Origin: Ricinus communis
Taxonomy: Eukaryota; Streptophyta; Magnoliopsida; Malpighiales; Euphorbiaceae
Direction: 5' to 3'
Assembly: GCF_019578655.1 (NCBI RefSeq)
Contig: NC_063263.1
Span: 2,418,001-2,482,000 of the forward strand
DNA length: 64,000 nucleotides
Below, piece by piece: positions 10,166-20,439 of the stretch (the stretch's first letter is position 1; every line of letters starts with the position of its first letter). A program made the position numbers and the translations under genes. The notes beneath the pieces were generated by a model. That model saw only the letters and a program-made list of their open reading frames with translations, had not been told where the DNA came from and searched no databases.

Positions 10166-11519
10166 GTGACTAACAAGTTTTTCTTTGAAATGATAAAATA
10201 TACTATTTTCCTTGCAATAAATCTGAAACCAATCAAAAAATTTGATTTGGATTCTGTTTTGTATGCAAAATTGGTAGTATCCTTCTTGGATACTGTCTTT
10301 TTCTTGTAGAAAATGTTTAAAAAACCAAAGTTTTTTGGAATGATTTTTCTTTGAATAGAAATCTTCATGTAAAATCTTTTTATTAATTTAAAAATCTTTT
10401 GAAATCATGTTGATTTCTGCTTCTAGATTTTGGGTTATTGCAGATGGTGATGGTGAAGAGGGGGTAGAGACAGTCTCTATATCATCATCCTTCTTTGGTT
10501 CATTGTAAACAGGTCTAGGGACATTGCTTTAGTAATCAACATTTTAGAATATGGTGTTTGAGCTTGGTATATCAGATGTTGAAAATCTTAGTTGTGTTTG
10601 TGATGAAGTTGGTTCTTTGTAAGGGACATAAATAACAGAAGGTATATTTGATACCCTTCCAATATCTATGGTCGAGATTGAAGAATTATCATCAGAAAAT
10701 CTAGAAGAAGTTGATTTTCTATTGAATGTAAACTTGACTTTCCCATCTGAAAACTGGGTTATGTTTCTGAGATTGGTATTTGGTTCTGTTTGCTTTGGTG
10801 ATTCAGGTTGGATTGCTCCTTCTAGGATCCATTCATTTGGAAGAGTAATATCTTTCCATTGAATAGTTTTTAGAATAGTTGCATTGGATTTAGAAAGATC
10901 TATTTGGAGGAATAAGATTTCTCCTTTTGGTGAGTGGAGTTTGTGTTTTGAACCAAAAGTAGAAATTATAGCTTTGTAATGTATTTTGAAAATCAATGTT
11001 ATTGGAATAGATCATTCAAGTATTTGTAATTATGTATTTTTATTTGGAGAACAATGCTTTTTAAAATATTTTTGTCATTTAAAGAAATTGTAATATTTGG
11101 AAAACAATTGAAAGAAATTGGTCGTTTATTAAGGCTTGACTCAACAGTACCCAATAAAGAATCATAGAAATTTGTAAACCTAGCATCTCTAAGGACTGCT
11201 AAGATGGAAGTATCTAAACCTTCTCTGGTAAGGGGTTTTATTCCTACCTGGAGAAGGCCTATGTGGTAAGGGGTTTTATTCCTACCTAGAGAAGGTCTAT
11301 GTGGATGTATTTATAGTCTTTTTCTTTATGTTTCTAGAGAATTTTTTGATTCAGAAGATAGATTTCTTCAAAAGGCTTTGAAATTTGGATATCTCTTTTT
11401 GTAGTTTTGATAGTAAAATCAGTTTTAAAGATAGAAAATTTTGAAAACTTATAAATATGTTTCTTTTGAATCTTGAGTATTTCCCAATCATCAATATGCT
11501 TTGTAAAATCTTCAATAGT
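10166..11519 (-). pseudogene. Block D part 3: inverted movement-protein and linker region
   Basis: The minus strand from 11519 to 10166 parallels 2428-3746 of block C: the DFTKHIDDWEI start, the KPFEEIY block, the ITLPNEWILEGA block (about 10835-10870), the Ser/Pro-rich linker and the NFAYKTESKSNF segment. It is better preserved than block C in places: 10544-10996 is open for 150 codons. A 38-bp tandem duplication at 11227-11302 disrupts the movement domain. The inner end fuses the linker to pre-primer-site sequence through AAAAACTTRTTAGTC homology. Confidence 0.85.
11227..11302 (-). repeat. 38-bp tandem duplication inside the movement domain
   Basis: Two copies (11227-11264 and 11265-11302) begin GGTAAGGGGTTTTATTCC and differ at only a couple of bases. 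Block C has a single copy at about 2640-2678, so the duplication is specific to block D. Its length is not a multiple of three. Confidence 0.9.
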
Positions 11520-11522
11520 GAG

Positions 11523-11531
11523 CACACATAT

Positions 11532-11583
<52 letters not shown>

Positions 11584-11593
11584 TGTGTGTGTG
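11523..11593. repeat. (CA)n(TA)n(TG)n compound microsatellite at the viral junction
   Basis: About 10 CA units, about 18 TA units and about 6 TG units in series. The whole is self-complementary because CA pairs with TG and TA with itself. Viral sequence stops at about 11519, directly beside it, and ordinary AT-rich DNA follows. Confidence 0.95.
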
Positions 11594-14500
11594 AAAATAA
11601 AGTTTTCAATTTGCTTTCTTTTTTTATCAATATTTTTATGAATTTTCTTACATTTTGATGAATTTAATTTATTATTAAAAAAATTTAGATAAATAGATTA
11701 GATAACTTTTTATTAATCATTATATAACTCTCTATTAGTTATCATTTAATAATATATTTCAATTCATTTATTATTAAATGCTCCAATACTTATGAAAAGA
11801 AACTAACGTTATTAATATTTTATGATTCTTCTTTTGAAATTATTTTCTCTTTAGGATAATAAAGTTTTCTTTTTTACATTTTTGTCAATGCTCATATATA
11901 TATATATATATATTATATCCTAAATTTATACTTTTATTTATAGTGTAATAGTATTTTTATTGTATTTTTAATCAAGTGAAATAAAATATTATAATTTTCT
12001 CATTCTTATTTTTAATCGAATCTTATTATCTTATATGTGCTTCTTTTTATTTATCTTTTATTACTCCATATGTGTATGAATTTCAAACTAGTTATTCGTC
12101 AAAGTATTCAAATAATATTTAACTAATTAAAATTATTTTAGTTAATATTTATATATTAATTATAATAAATTAATAGTTAGAAAAAATTAATATCTATATG
12201 TAGCATATAGTTTTCATTTGACGTTTTGAAATTGTGCTATAATAGTATTTTTATCATTGAATATAGAATATGACTTTTATATTATTAAGTCGCCTATAAT
12301 ATTTATAAATTTATTTTCACAAATTATATATAGAATATGAAATTATTCATTTTTAGTCATAGTAAATCTATAACTTTTAATATTATTAAAATAAACCGCC
12401 TATAATCAACTTGTTTTCTCTCTATTCACAAGAAATTTTCTATAATTTTTAAGTTATTTTTTTAAACTATAGTGAGCTTAAGAATTTACATAAGAAAAAA
12501 CGACTATTAAAAAATACTAATTTTATGAATATAAAAGAGATGCATTAACTATCTAGAAAGATATATATTAATTAGTATTAAAAGTTTTATAATTTTAATC
12601 AACCATTTAGTTACTTTAAATTTTTTTTCTCATTCTATCATCATAAGAATTATTATAAGATTTTTAATCTATTTATTAGAATTATAAATTTAATCTAATT
12701 TTTGTAGAACAATTCAATAAGTTGAAAGCCTTGCTTTTATCTCTCTCTTTATATATAGATTGTTTATTGATAATTAAAGTTCTAAATAATTTAATTATAA
12801 TTTAATATATGAAAATAAAATATTTTTTTGCCTCATGTAAAATATAGGCATTTACTCCTATTCAGAATGAAATAGTTTTTGTATTGTATATTTTATATGA
12901 AGTCAAATAAGATATTGGATGAAGTAATATTTTTATTATATTTTTTGTATTAAGTCAATTGAAATATATAGAAGTATGATCTTTCCTTTATTATTACTGT
13001 TAGTTGAATTACTTTGTATGTAATTCTTTTCATTTATGCTTGTTTATTTGATATGTATATGAGTTTTAAGTTTCAATTGTATATTGACCATTATAATCAT
13101 TTTAAAGGAATTAAAAAAAATTAATTGAATAGATTAATTAAAAGTCTAATAACTCTTTTTAGAGATTATAAAATAACTATTTAAAATGACATGGTTCCAT
13201 ATATTATTTTCGTTAATTAGCTTCACTCAAATTTTTTAGAAAATAAATATAGAACTGAATCAATTGTTTATAACTTATATTCTGAAAGATTAATTCTCAA
13301 AAAAAAAAATGCATTTGATAGTTCTATTTTAACTTTAAATTTTATTTTAGATTATTTTTTACGATGTAAATATAAAAATTATCAAATTAAGAAATAAAGT
13401 ATTCAAATTTTATTAATATTGATTTATCTAATTCTCTAATCTTTTATTTCTTTTTTATCATTTACTTTTTGCAAATTAGTAGAATCATAAATTAATTAAT
13501 GTGTTTCTTAACCAATTAAGTGTTGTGTAATTTAAAATTTTAATTAATATAATAATATTAACTAATTAAAATTTATTTTAATTAATATAATAATCATTAA
13601 AATGATTAGATTAATAATTAGCAAAAGACATTTAAATCTCTATATATGTAACAATATTATTCTTTTATCTTTTATTATTTTAAAATTAAATATTATTTCC
13701 ACAGTATAAATTTTTAGGATTATCACCCTAGCACTTCAGATTATAGGAATAAATTCACTATTTTTTAATTAGTATGACAACAAATTAATGAATTAACTCT
13801 TTTAACTAATTAAGTACAATTAAATATTTCAAAATTCATTTATTCCCATAGTATAATATATATTTCCATTAGTAATTATTAATTAATTAATTGAATTAAT
13901 AAACTAATTAATAGTTAATAAAAAGAGACTAAATTCTTTTACTTGTGCTTTTTTTTTTCTCTCCCTCTTATTTGGTATGTAAGTGTTTAGTTTCATATTT
14001 AATAATCATTATTTTTTATTCTTTATAAAATGATTTAGTTTTTATTCACGTTTTTTAACGAGTATAATTGAAAACGAGTATAATTAATAATCTTATAATT
14101 AATTGAACTTATTATCAAATCATATATAACTAATAAGTTAATTATTATTTATTTTTTATAATGAATAAAATAATAATGGATTACCTTCATATATAATTTA
14201 TTTTAATTGATAAAATCATTAACTGATAAAAGAGTTTGTACCGAGATTTAGTTGTTTCTTTTTATTTTCAAATTAAAAATAAATCCTTTAGTTATTTTAT
14301 TTTATTTTAATTTTTAGCTTTTGATAAAACAAACGAATTTATAAACGTACTAAAGATTTTATTTAAGTTGATATTTTGCAACTAAATATGTTAACAAATA
14401 TATATCGAATTTAATTTGATAGCTTGAGGTCATGCAATTAATAATGAGTTGCATTTCCTGTTTCCAAATTATGCAATAATGATAATTATAATTGAATGTG

Positions 14501-14982
14501 ATTATATATTATATTGTTAAGTCACTTATAATATGTATAAATTAATTTTTATGAATCATTTATAAAGTATATTATATGTAATATAAATCTAATAAATATA
14601 TATATTCTTCAGTAAAAGCATCATAAAGACTTATTATAAAATATTTATTTTATCTAAAAAATAAAATTTAATTATATAATCATTTAATATATTAATATTT
14701 TTATTATATATTTTAATATAAATATTATTTATTATTTATTTAATAACTTCATAATATCATTATTAAGCTGGCAATAGGGCGGCCATTTATTTAGTTGAAT
14801 ACTAAAAGATAGGGGTACTATCACTTCATTGATTACATTGATTACTTAATTCTAAAGCCCAATCTTTTTGCTATTCACATTGATTACATGAATGCCCAAC
14901 ACACATTGGCACTGAAGTTTTTCGCAGTATTGGCACCTTCCGGAAAACTCGTCTTCCTAGTTTTCTATTGAGATCAATTACC
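11594..14982. other. AT-rich intergenic DNA, no gene seen
   Basis: Very AT-rich sequence with only short random ORFs, including an (AT)n run at 11893-11913. I see no recognisable coding motif, RNA gene or terminal repeats in this 3.4-kb stretch. Confidence 0.7.
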
Positions 14983-15036
14983 ATTTTATAATTATTTCAT
15001 TCTATTTAATTATATAGAATGAAATAATTATAAAAT
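14983..15036. repeat. Perfect 23-bp inverted repeat (hairpin)
   Basis: The arms 14983-15005 and 15014-15036 are exact reverse complements and are separated by an 8-bp loop. The left arm begins ATTTTATAATTATTTC. It is AT-rich, so some self-complementarity is expected, but 23 perfect pairs with a short loop is more than background. It could be a small foldback or cruciform-forming site. Confidence 0.85.
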
Positions 15037-15060
15037 ATAATAGTAATTTATTAAAAGTAA

Positions 15061-15120
15061 AATTTAGTAATAAAATAACTATTTTGGACAAATTTAGTAA
15101 TAAAATAACTATTTTGGACA
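15061..15120. repeat. Perfect 30-bp tandem duplication
   Basis: 15061-15090 and 15091-15120 are identical (start AATTTAGTAATAAAATAAC, end TTTTGGACA). It lies 36 bp before the left LTR of the copia element. Confidence 0.95.
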
Positions 15121-15156
15121 AGCCCTTCTCCAGTTTTTTATTTATAAATTTCGATA

Positions 15157-15412
15157 AGTTAAATAAAAGTGAAATAATATGCAGTAACTAAAGTATAAAA
15201 AATGTTAAGAAAAGTGAATACAATTTTAAAAGTTTATTCAACTAAGAAATTATAACTCTCTCTAAGAAAGGAAAAGAAACAAATAATTTATAGGTTTTTA
15301 AAATTTTTTTCTACTATTAATTTTATACTTAAATTTAATAAACTAATTTTAGCCATTCTGTTTTCTTTAACTAATAATATAATTTCTAAATATGAATTCA
15401 TTATTTTTAACA
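15157..15412 (-). repeat. Copia 3' LTR, internally deleted
   Basis: 256-bp partner of the 18107-18461 LTR, lacking about 100 bp from its middle. Its outer end reads AGTTA where TGTTA-type ends are expected. Confidence 0.75.
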
Positions 15413-15699
15413 TTTTCCTAGTTGAAGTTATCTACGAAGCTTCGTTTCATTTTGTTTATGTCTTTACAAAACAAAACAAACTTATCGGATTAATTGCTTC
15501 TGTCAAAGCATCTGCTACATTTTCTTTGGTACGAATCTGTTAGATTTTTCTAGGTACGAATGTTCTGTATGTCTATGCTCTCTTCTTTCGTTACTTCTCT
15601 GAATGTTCTGTAGTGTTAGTTTTTTAATAAAAAGCTAAATTTATGGAATATGTAAAGCACTCGGACTGTTACAAAATAAAGGAATCTTCTCTTATTTAT

Positions 15700-15900
15700 G
15701 ACAAAGTTCTTCTAATTATGATAGCACTCGGCTATCGTATATTCTACTTTTATTGTTGATAAATCCACAACCATTTGTAATTTAACCTAACTTACAACTT
15801 TGCCTACAAGCATATCATATAGCCCCTTGTAGATTTTATATTATCAACATCTCCAGTAAAATTAGAGTCAACAAACCCTTGACGATAAACTTTGATTCTC
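15700..15900 (-). pseudogene. Copia RNase H remnant
   Basis: On the minus strand, 15890-15840 reads VYRQGFVDSNFTGDVDN, then STRGYM. This is the copia RNase H motif (GY.DSD.AGD.D.R.ST.GY). Stops follow within 20 codons. RT is missing between this and the integrase remnant. Confidence 0.7.
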
Positions 15901-16349
15901 GCAGCATAAGGCAACAAAACTCTTGGTCTATAGTAAGTAGCTAATTTTTAGAAATTTAGTAAATATCAGTTGGTATTTAGAAGTATCACTTAATACAATA
16001 TTAATTATGTTAATTAATTCCTTAATGAAGCAGTAGAAGACTTAGAATATTCATTTATAAATAATTATTATTTAGTTAAATTTTATTTAAAATAATTAGT
16101 ATGACTTATAACTATTTGATTTTATACTACATATATTAATATTTTTCTAACGTTTTATTTTCAAACTGTTTAGAAAATCTTATATATGCGTATTGTATCG
16201 TGTTTTGTCGCGTTTCTCATTAGATCAATGAATTTACTAAATTTTGGATCAAACTTTATGGTTTCTTGGAAATTATATATTATATGTATATATAGAGGTT
16301 TGAATAATCAGCCGACCTACTAGTTCATATCTCCATTGGCATCTTCAAC

Positions 16350-17100
16350 TTAATTTTGTTGATGGGGTTTGCTTTATCATATAACATGCAATAGTGAATG
16401 CTTCTACCCAAAAAACTATCCTTAAGCTTGCAGCTCCTAACATTACTCTTTTTCTTTATAATAAGGTTTTTCTTCACTGCTCTGCCACTATCTTGTTGAG
16501 GAGTTTATACTGTGATGAACTGTCTCTCTATGTCTTCCTAATTAAAAGTTGAGCAGATTCATTACTAGTACATTCTCTTCCATTATCTAACCTCATTAGT
16601 GGTGAACTGGTACTTGCTATACATCAGGGTGAGCCAATTCTAAAATCTCATTACTTCTAGAATTGGATATATTGAACTTCAATCTGTGATGCTTATTTGT
16701 GACACAATGCTTAAATAAGAGTAAGGATACCTTTGTGAGTTCTAAAAGTAGCTTCTACTTAGTAAGAATTTTCGTTTCTTATAGGGACATATGTCCAAGT
16801 TTTTGATACCACCTTATTGTAGATCTTTCACTTGAACTACGTGAAGCAAATGATATTTCTGCTTTGTACAAAGTCTCTTTCTTCAGCATGTACAAGTTTA
16901 CATTTATCTCAACCCTTCATGATATTTCTGCTTCAAGTCACTTTTGTGATTCCTTTTCTAACTATAATCTCACAACCAAGATCATTTAATTGTCTTAAAG
17001 ACAATAAATTCTTTCATAGATTTTCCACATGACGACCTGCTTGGATAATGTTGATTGTGCCATCATCCATTTTCAATTTAGTGGTCTCAACATTGACAAT
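16350..17100 (-). pseudogene. Copia integrase remnant
   Basis: The minus strand shows integrase-like pieces, best at 16370-16435, where FWVEAFTIACYMIKQTPSTKL matches the copia integrase C-terminal block (FWAEA...A.YLINR.PS). Stops and frameshifts separate the pieces. Confidence 0.6.
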
Positions 17101-17149
17101 CCTTAGGGCTTGATCATTATAGCTATATACAGATCCTTCAAAGATAACG

Positions 17150-17497
17150 TCAAAATGATGGAACCACTTTTTGAAAGGTAATGTGAAATGTGGCTCTCAA
17201 GTTAATGAGCCATGCATCAGAGAATTTCTTTTTGCCTTCAACAGTTGCCACTGCTTCACAACTTAAAGCCCTACTAGTATATAAGGTAATTACTTCATTT
17301 CCTTGAGGATTGAACCCTTTCTTGTTTAAACTCCAGTAATCGTTCTTCAAGTGAATTTTCTTACCACAGTCATAAAACTTTAGGTTCTTACCTTTTGACT
17401 TTGATCTACTATGATTTTGACTCCTACTTTGGTTATATTCTATTGATCTCCATCTCAGCAATATTAATGCCTCTGGTTGTTGTGAACTAGCTAACAT
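17150..17497 (-). pseudogene. Copia gag zinc knuckle and protease N-terminus
   Basis: The 115-codon open stretch contains a degenerate knuckle (FYDCGKKIHLKNDYW, with Tyr and Asp in place of one Cys and one flanking residue, and Ile before His) and then DAWLINLRATFHIT. The latter corresponds to the copia protease motif W(L/I)(L/I)DSGAT.H.T with the catalytic Asp changed to Asn. Gag sequence upstream (17500-18090) is broken. It is not functional. Confidence 0.7.
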
Positions 17498-18094
17498 ATC
17501 TTCATTACTCTTGCACTAATTTTCTTATTTTAGAATAACACTTACAACATCATCGAAGTTTAGAATATCCATAATGGAACTATTTGTCAAATTGATGATG
17601 AATTGATCATACGAATTAAGTACATTTAAAGTAGAAGTTTAGCACATTTATTTAGGTCTATTTCATAATCCAATTGTGTAAATTCAGAAAATAAAGTATT
17701 CAAAAGATTGATGTGCTTTATTACTGAAATAGATTCTAATATTTATAGAGTGTATAGATTCATATTAAGAAAAAATTAATCTTATTTAAAAGTGATTTAC
17801 CTCGCATAACTTTGAAAAGATCATTGTATCTCCTTTGCTGCTTTTTAGATGTACTTGGAAGACATCTACAACTCCAAAATGAAAACTTTCAATTTTTCTA
17901 TTTATTTTCATCATAATTTTCAGCTACTCTATCACCAAATGTTGATATGCAATTATCTTTTCTTCGCTTTAGTATTCATTTTCTATAATTAAAAATTACT
18001 CTTGTTCAATTTTAGTATTTCAAACTTGTAGCCCCGTTCCTATTACAACTTGCTTCATACACAAATCACTACTACTGACTCCCAACTTATAAAG

Positions 18095-18106
18095 CTATGA
18101 TATTAC
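18095..18106 (-). promoter_or_regulatory. Diverged tRNA-Met primer site of the copia element
   Basis: On the minus strand TAATATCATAGC follows the 5' LTR directly. It differs from TGGTATCAGAGC at three positions. Confidence 0.6.
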
Positions 18107-18461
18107 TGTTAAGGAATAAATATGAAACAATATACCGCAACTAAAGTATGAGAATAAAAATATTAAAAAATAAAGAATATAAAATTTAAAAATTTATTAA
18201 ACTAAAATAAATTACAATTCTTTTTCAAAAGAGGAGAAAACAAATAAGAAAAAAGAAAATGAAGTTGAACTGATTTTTAGAAACAAATGATAAAAAAGAA
18301 AAAGAAGTCGAACTGATTTTTAGGACTATGATTTCCGAATTTACAAGTTTTCCAAAACCTTTTGTACTATTAATTTTACATCTAAAATTAAAAAATTAAT
18401 TTAGCTACCTTTTCGTTTGACCAAAATATAATTTTTAAATATGACTTCATTATTTTTAACA
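18107..18461 (-). repeat. Copia 5' LTR
   Basis: 355 bp, TGTTA...TAACA in element orientation. It matches 15157-15412 along its length (shared blocks near CATTATTTTTAACA, GTACTATTAATTTTA and CAACTAAAGTAT). Confidence 0.8.
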
Positions 18462-18478
18462 TTTCTAAGAATATTATA

Positions 18479-18481
<3 letters not shown>

Positions 18482-18509
<28 letters not shown>
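18482..18509. repeat. (AT)n microsatellite
   Basis: Perfect AT dinucleotide run of about 28 bp beginning about 20 bp beyond the copia LTR, followed by CACACC and a G-rich stretch. Confidence 0.95.
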
Positions 18510-18514
<5 letters not shown>

Positions 18515-19846
18515 CGGGGATTGTGATGGTGGTGGGTGGAATAGGAATTGTAGTGGTGGTGATGAATAATAAAAGATAATGTTAAGTCAATGAATTTTGT
18601 ACCAATAAATCATGAATATTAATGTCCATCATAAAAATATAATATTTTTTTATTATGAAATTATTAATAATATATTTATAAAATTTTTAATTTATCAAAT
18701 ATATAAAAAATTAGTTTCATTCGCTTTTAGAATGTGAAGACTTTTTAAAAATTATAATATATTAATTCTAATAAATAAATTATTTTTGTAATTTATCAAA
18801 AGTGCATTGATTTTTAATTTCTCCAGAGTATATGACTAATTGAAAAAATTTTAAAAAATATTAAGAATTATATTAATTTTTAAAATATTATTTTCCTATA
18901 ATATGGATTTTTGCAAATATAAAAAAAATTATTTAATATTTAATTTATCATATTTTTATTTTTAAAATGGTAACCTAATTTAAAAAAAAAAAAAGCAGAA
19001 TCGTTTACTTAATATATAATTATATGATATAATATTAATTTTATAATTAATTTTATGGAATTTTTTCTTTAAGAAATAAATAAAAAATAAAAAGAAGCGG
19101 AGACATTCGTCTCCAGACGTACTAAGAGTTTCTAGACCATATGGCACGGTGATCCAGACACCACCTATAATTTGCCGTTGGGGAGAGCCAAAAGTGGAGG
19201 AGATTTGGCTTTAGACATGTCTAAAAAGTGAAGCATGTCGAGAGCGCATGGGCAGTTCGGAAAGTTGGTATGACGACTGGAATAGTGGGAAAGCCTCTCG
19301 CTAATGCCAGATGATGCTAGAGTGATAAATTTAATTGATGTCGATACAAAGCAACGGAAGTGCAAGCTAATCAACCAGGTCAATTCTTTCATTTGAAGCT
19401 GCGACAATTAAGAAGCTGCCCTTTAGCTATCGTCTTCCTTTCGATATCTAAAGAAGCTGGTTTGGTCAATTAAGCTTTGCTAGCGTCTTCTTATGGATAC
19501 TCTTCTTTGTCAACTGTCGTGGAAGAGGAAAGGTATGATTATTTATGTAATTCTGAGGAAGAATCATGTTTACATGTCCGAAAAATTGCTCTTGTTCCTG
19601 TGTAGTGTGGCTGGCCTCTCCTTTATGTATTCTACTCTCACAGAATACCATATTGACCATGGCAAGGAAAATTCTGACGGAGTCCATATTGTTAACTTTG
19701 TTTCCAATCAATTGCGTGATTACAAGGCAATTGGGCTTTAGTTAGGATATTTAAAAAAAGAAAATTTCCAATAATTTACAGTAAAAGTGAAGTTTTAAGA
19801 TAGTGTGAGAAGTAATTCTCTGGTAGAAATTTACGTACGTGAATAT
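18510..19846. other. Intergenic DNA, no gene recognised
   Basis: AT-rich to about 19080, then a less AT-rich stretch (19090-19740). The latter has two open frames of about 80 codons on opposite strands (19165-19407 minus; 19493-19741 plus). Neither resembles a known domain and they give no codon-level support for being genes. Confidence 0.5.
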
Positions 19847-20021
19847 TGTCCACCAGTTGAATTGGCGGATAACACTGTCCTTTAATTGCACTATTCTAAA
19901 TTAAAATTTAAGCTCTGTCTGCCACTTCAATTGGTGGACAGAACTTGCCTACCAATTAAATTGGTGGACAGGTTTCAATATAATTAAAAAAATTTATGTC
20001 CATCAACTGAAGTGGCGGACA
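19847..20021. repeat. Cluster of four palindromic GTCCACCA...TGGTGGAC motifs
   Basis: Imperfect 25-27-bp palindromes at 19847-19871, 19915-19941, 19947-19971 and 19997-20021. All are variants built from half-sites TGTCCRCCA and TTGGTGGACAG/TGGCGGACA around an AATTSAATT-like centre. They are spaced 30-70 bp apart, each can fold on itself, and they lie about 800 bp from the plant-mobile-domain pseudogene. They may be terminal or subterminal repeats of a transposon or binding sites; neither is proven. Confidence 0.75.
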
Positions 20022-20439
20022 TATTTGAAATGTGAATAATTCAATTGAAGTTATAGAGAAAAATGTGTATCAATTTTATTAGCTGACACGTAATAATAAT
20101 AATTATAATATTAATTTAATTTTAATAAATTTTATTTATAAAAATATATTATAATATGTGATTAAATTAAAATTACTATATATAAGGAAGATATAAATAA
20201 TTATAAGAAATTTTAAAAAAATTATTACACGACGCAGTTGAATACTATGAAATAACTATTGAATTAAAATAATCATTTCATATCCCACAAATTTTCTATG
20301 ATAATTCATGTGTTAGAAAAGTTCTAAAATAACTGATTAAATTAAATTTAATTATTATATAAAATGGTCAAATACATATATAATAATAGTATTTATGTGC
20401 CATAATCTCTTCTGCGGACATATAATCTTAGTCCCTTGG

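Larger units (their letters stand above)
1..11519. mobile_element. Endogenous caulimovirid locus (florendovirus/petuvirus-like), rearranged
   Basis: This is a plant pararetrovirus sequence fixed in the nuclear genome. Movement protein, coat protein with CCHC knuckle, retropepsin, reverse transcriptase, RNase H and a second downstream ORF occur in caulimovirid order, with a 35S-type TATA box and a tRNA-Met primer site. Four blocks are visible: A (1-961, inverted), B (962-2138, forward), C (2139-9861, forward, about one genome) and D (9862-11519, inverted). B duplicates about 5287-6540. A is the reverse complement of about 8543-9497. D is built from the reverse complement of about 2430-3740, the leader, and 4885-5065. 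All ORFs carry stops or frameshifts, so the copies look ancient and inactive. There is no integrase, as expected for Caulimoviridae. Placement near florendoviruses or petuviruses rests on gene order and the downstream ORF2; a tree of the RT would be needed to fix the genus. Confidence 0.9.
15157..18461 (-). mobile_element. Degenerate Ty1/copia retrotransposon with two LTRs
   Basis: Two related direct repeats bound the element: 18107-18461 (5' LTR in element sense) and 15157-15412 (3' LTR, with about 100 bp deleted). The 5' LTR has TGTTA...TAACA ends, and next to it is a diverged tRNA-Met primer site. On the minus strand the internal part shows copia order: gag with zinc knuckle, protease, integrase, RNase H. 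The region that should hold RT is absent and stops are frequent. No matching target-site duplication was found (TTTCT versus CGATA), so one end may be altered. The whole is 3.3 kb against about 5 kb for an intact element. Confidence 0.8.

Noticed and set aside
11334..11630. 98-codon minus-strand ORF with Tyr-Ile and Cys-Val repeats
   Set aside because: Its N-terminal part is translation of the microsatellite; only the viral movement-protein part is real.
19165..19741. Two 80-codon ORFs on opposite strands
   Set aside because: No known motif, no splice or start context, and overlapping low-information sequence.
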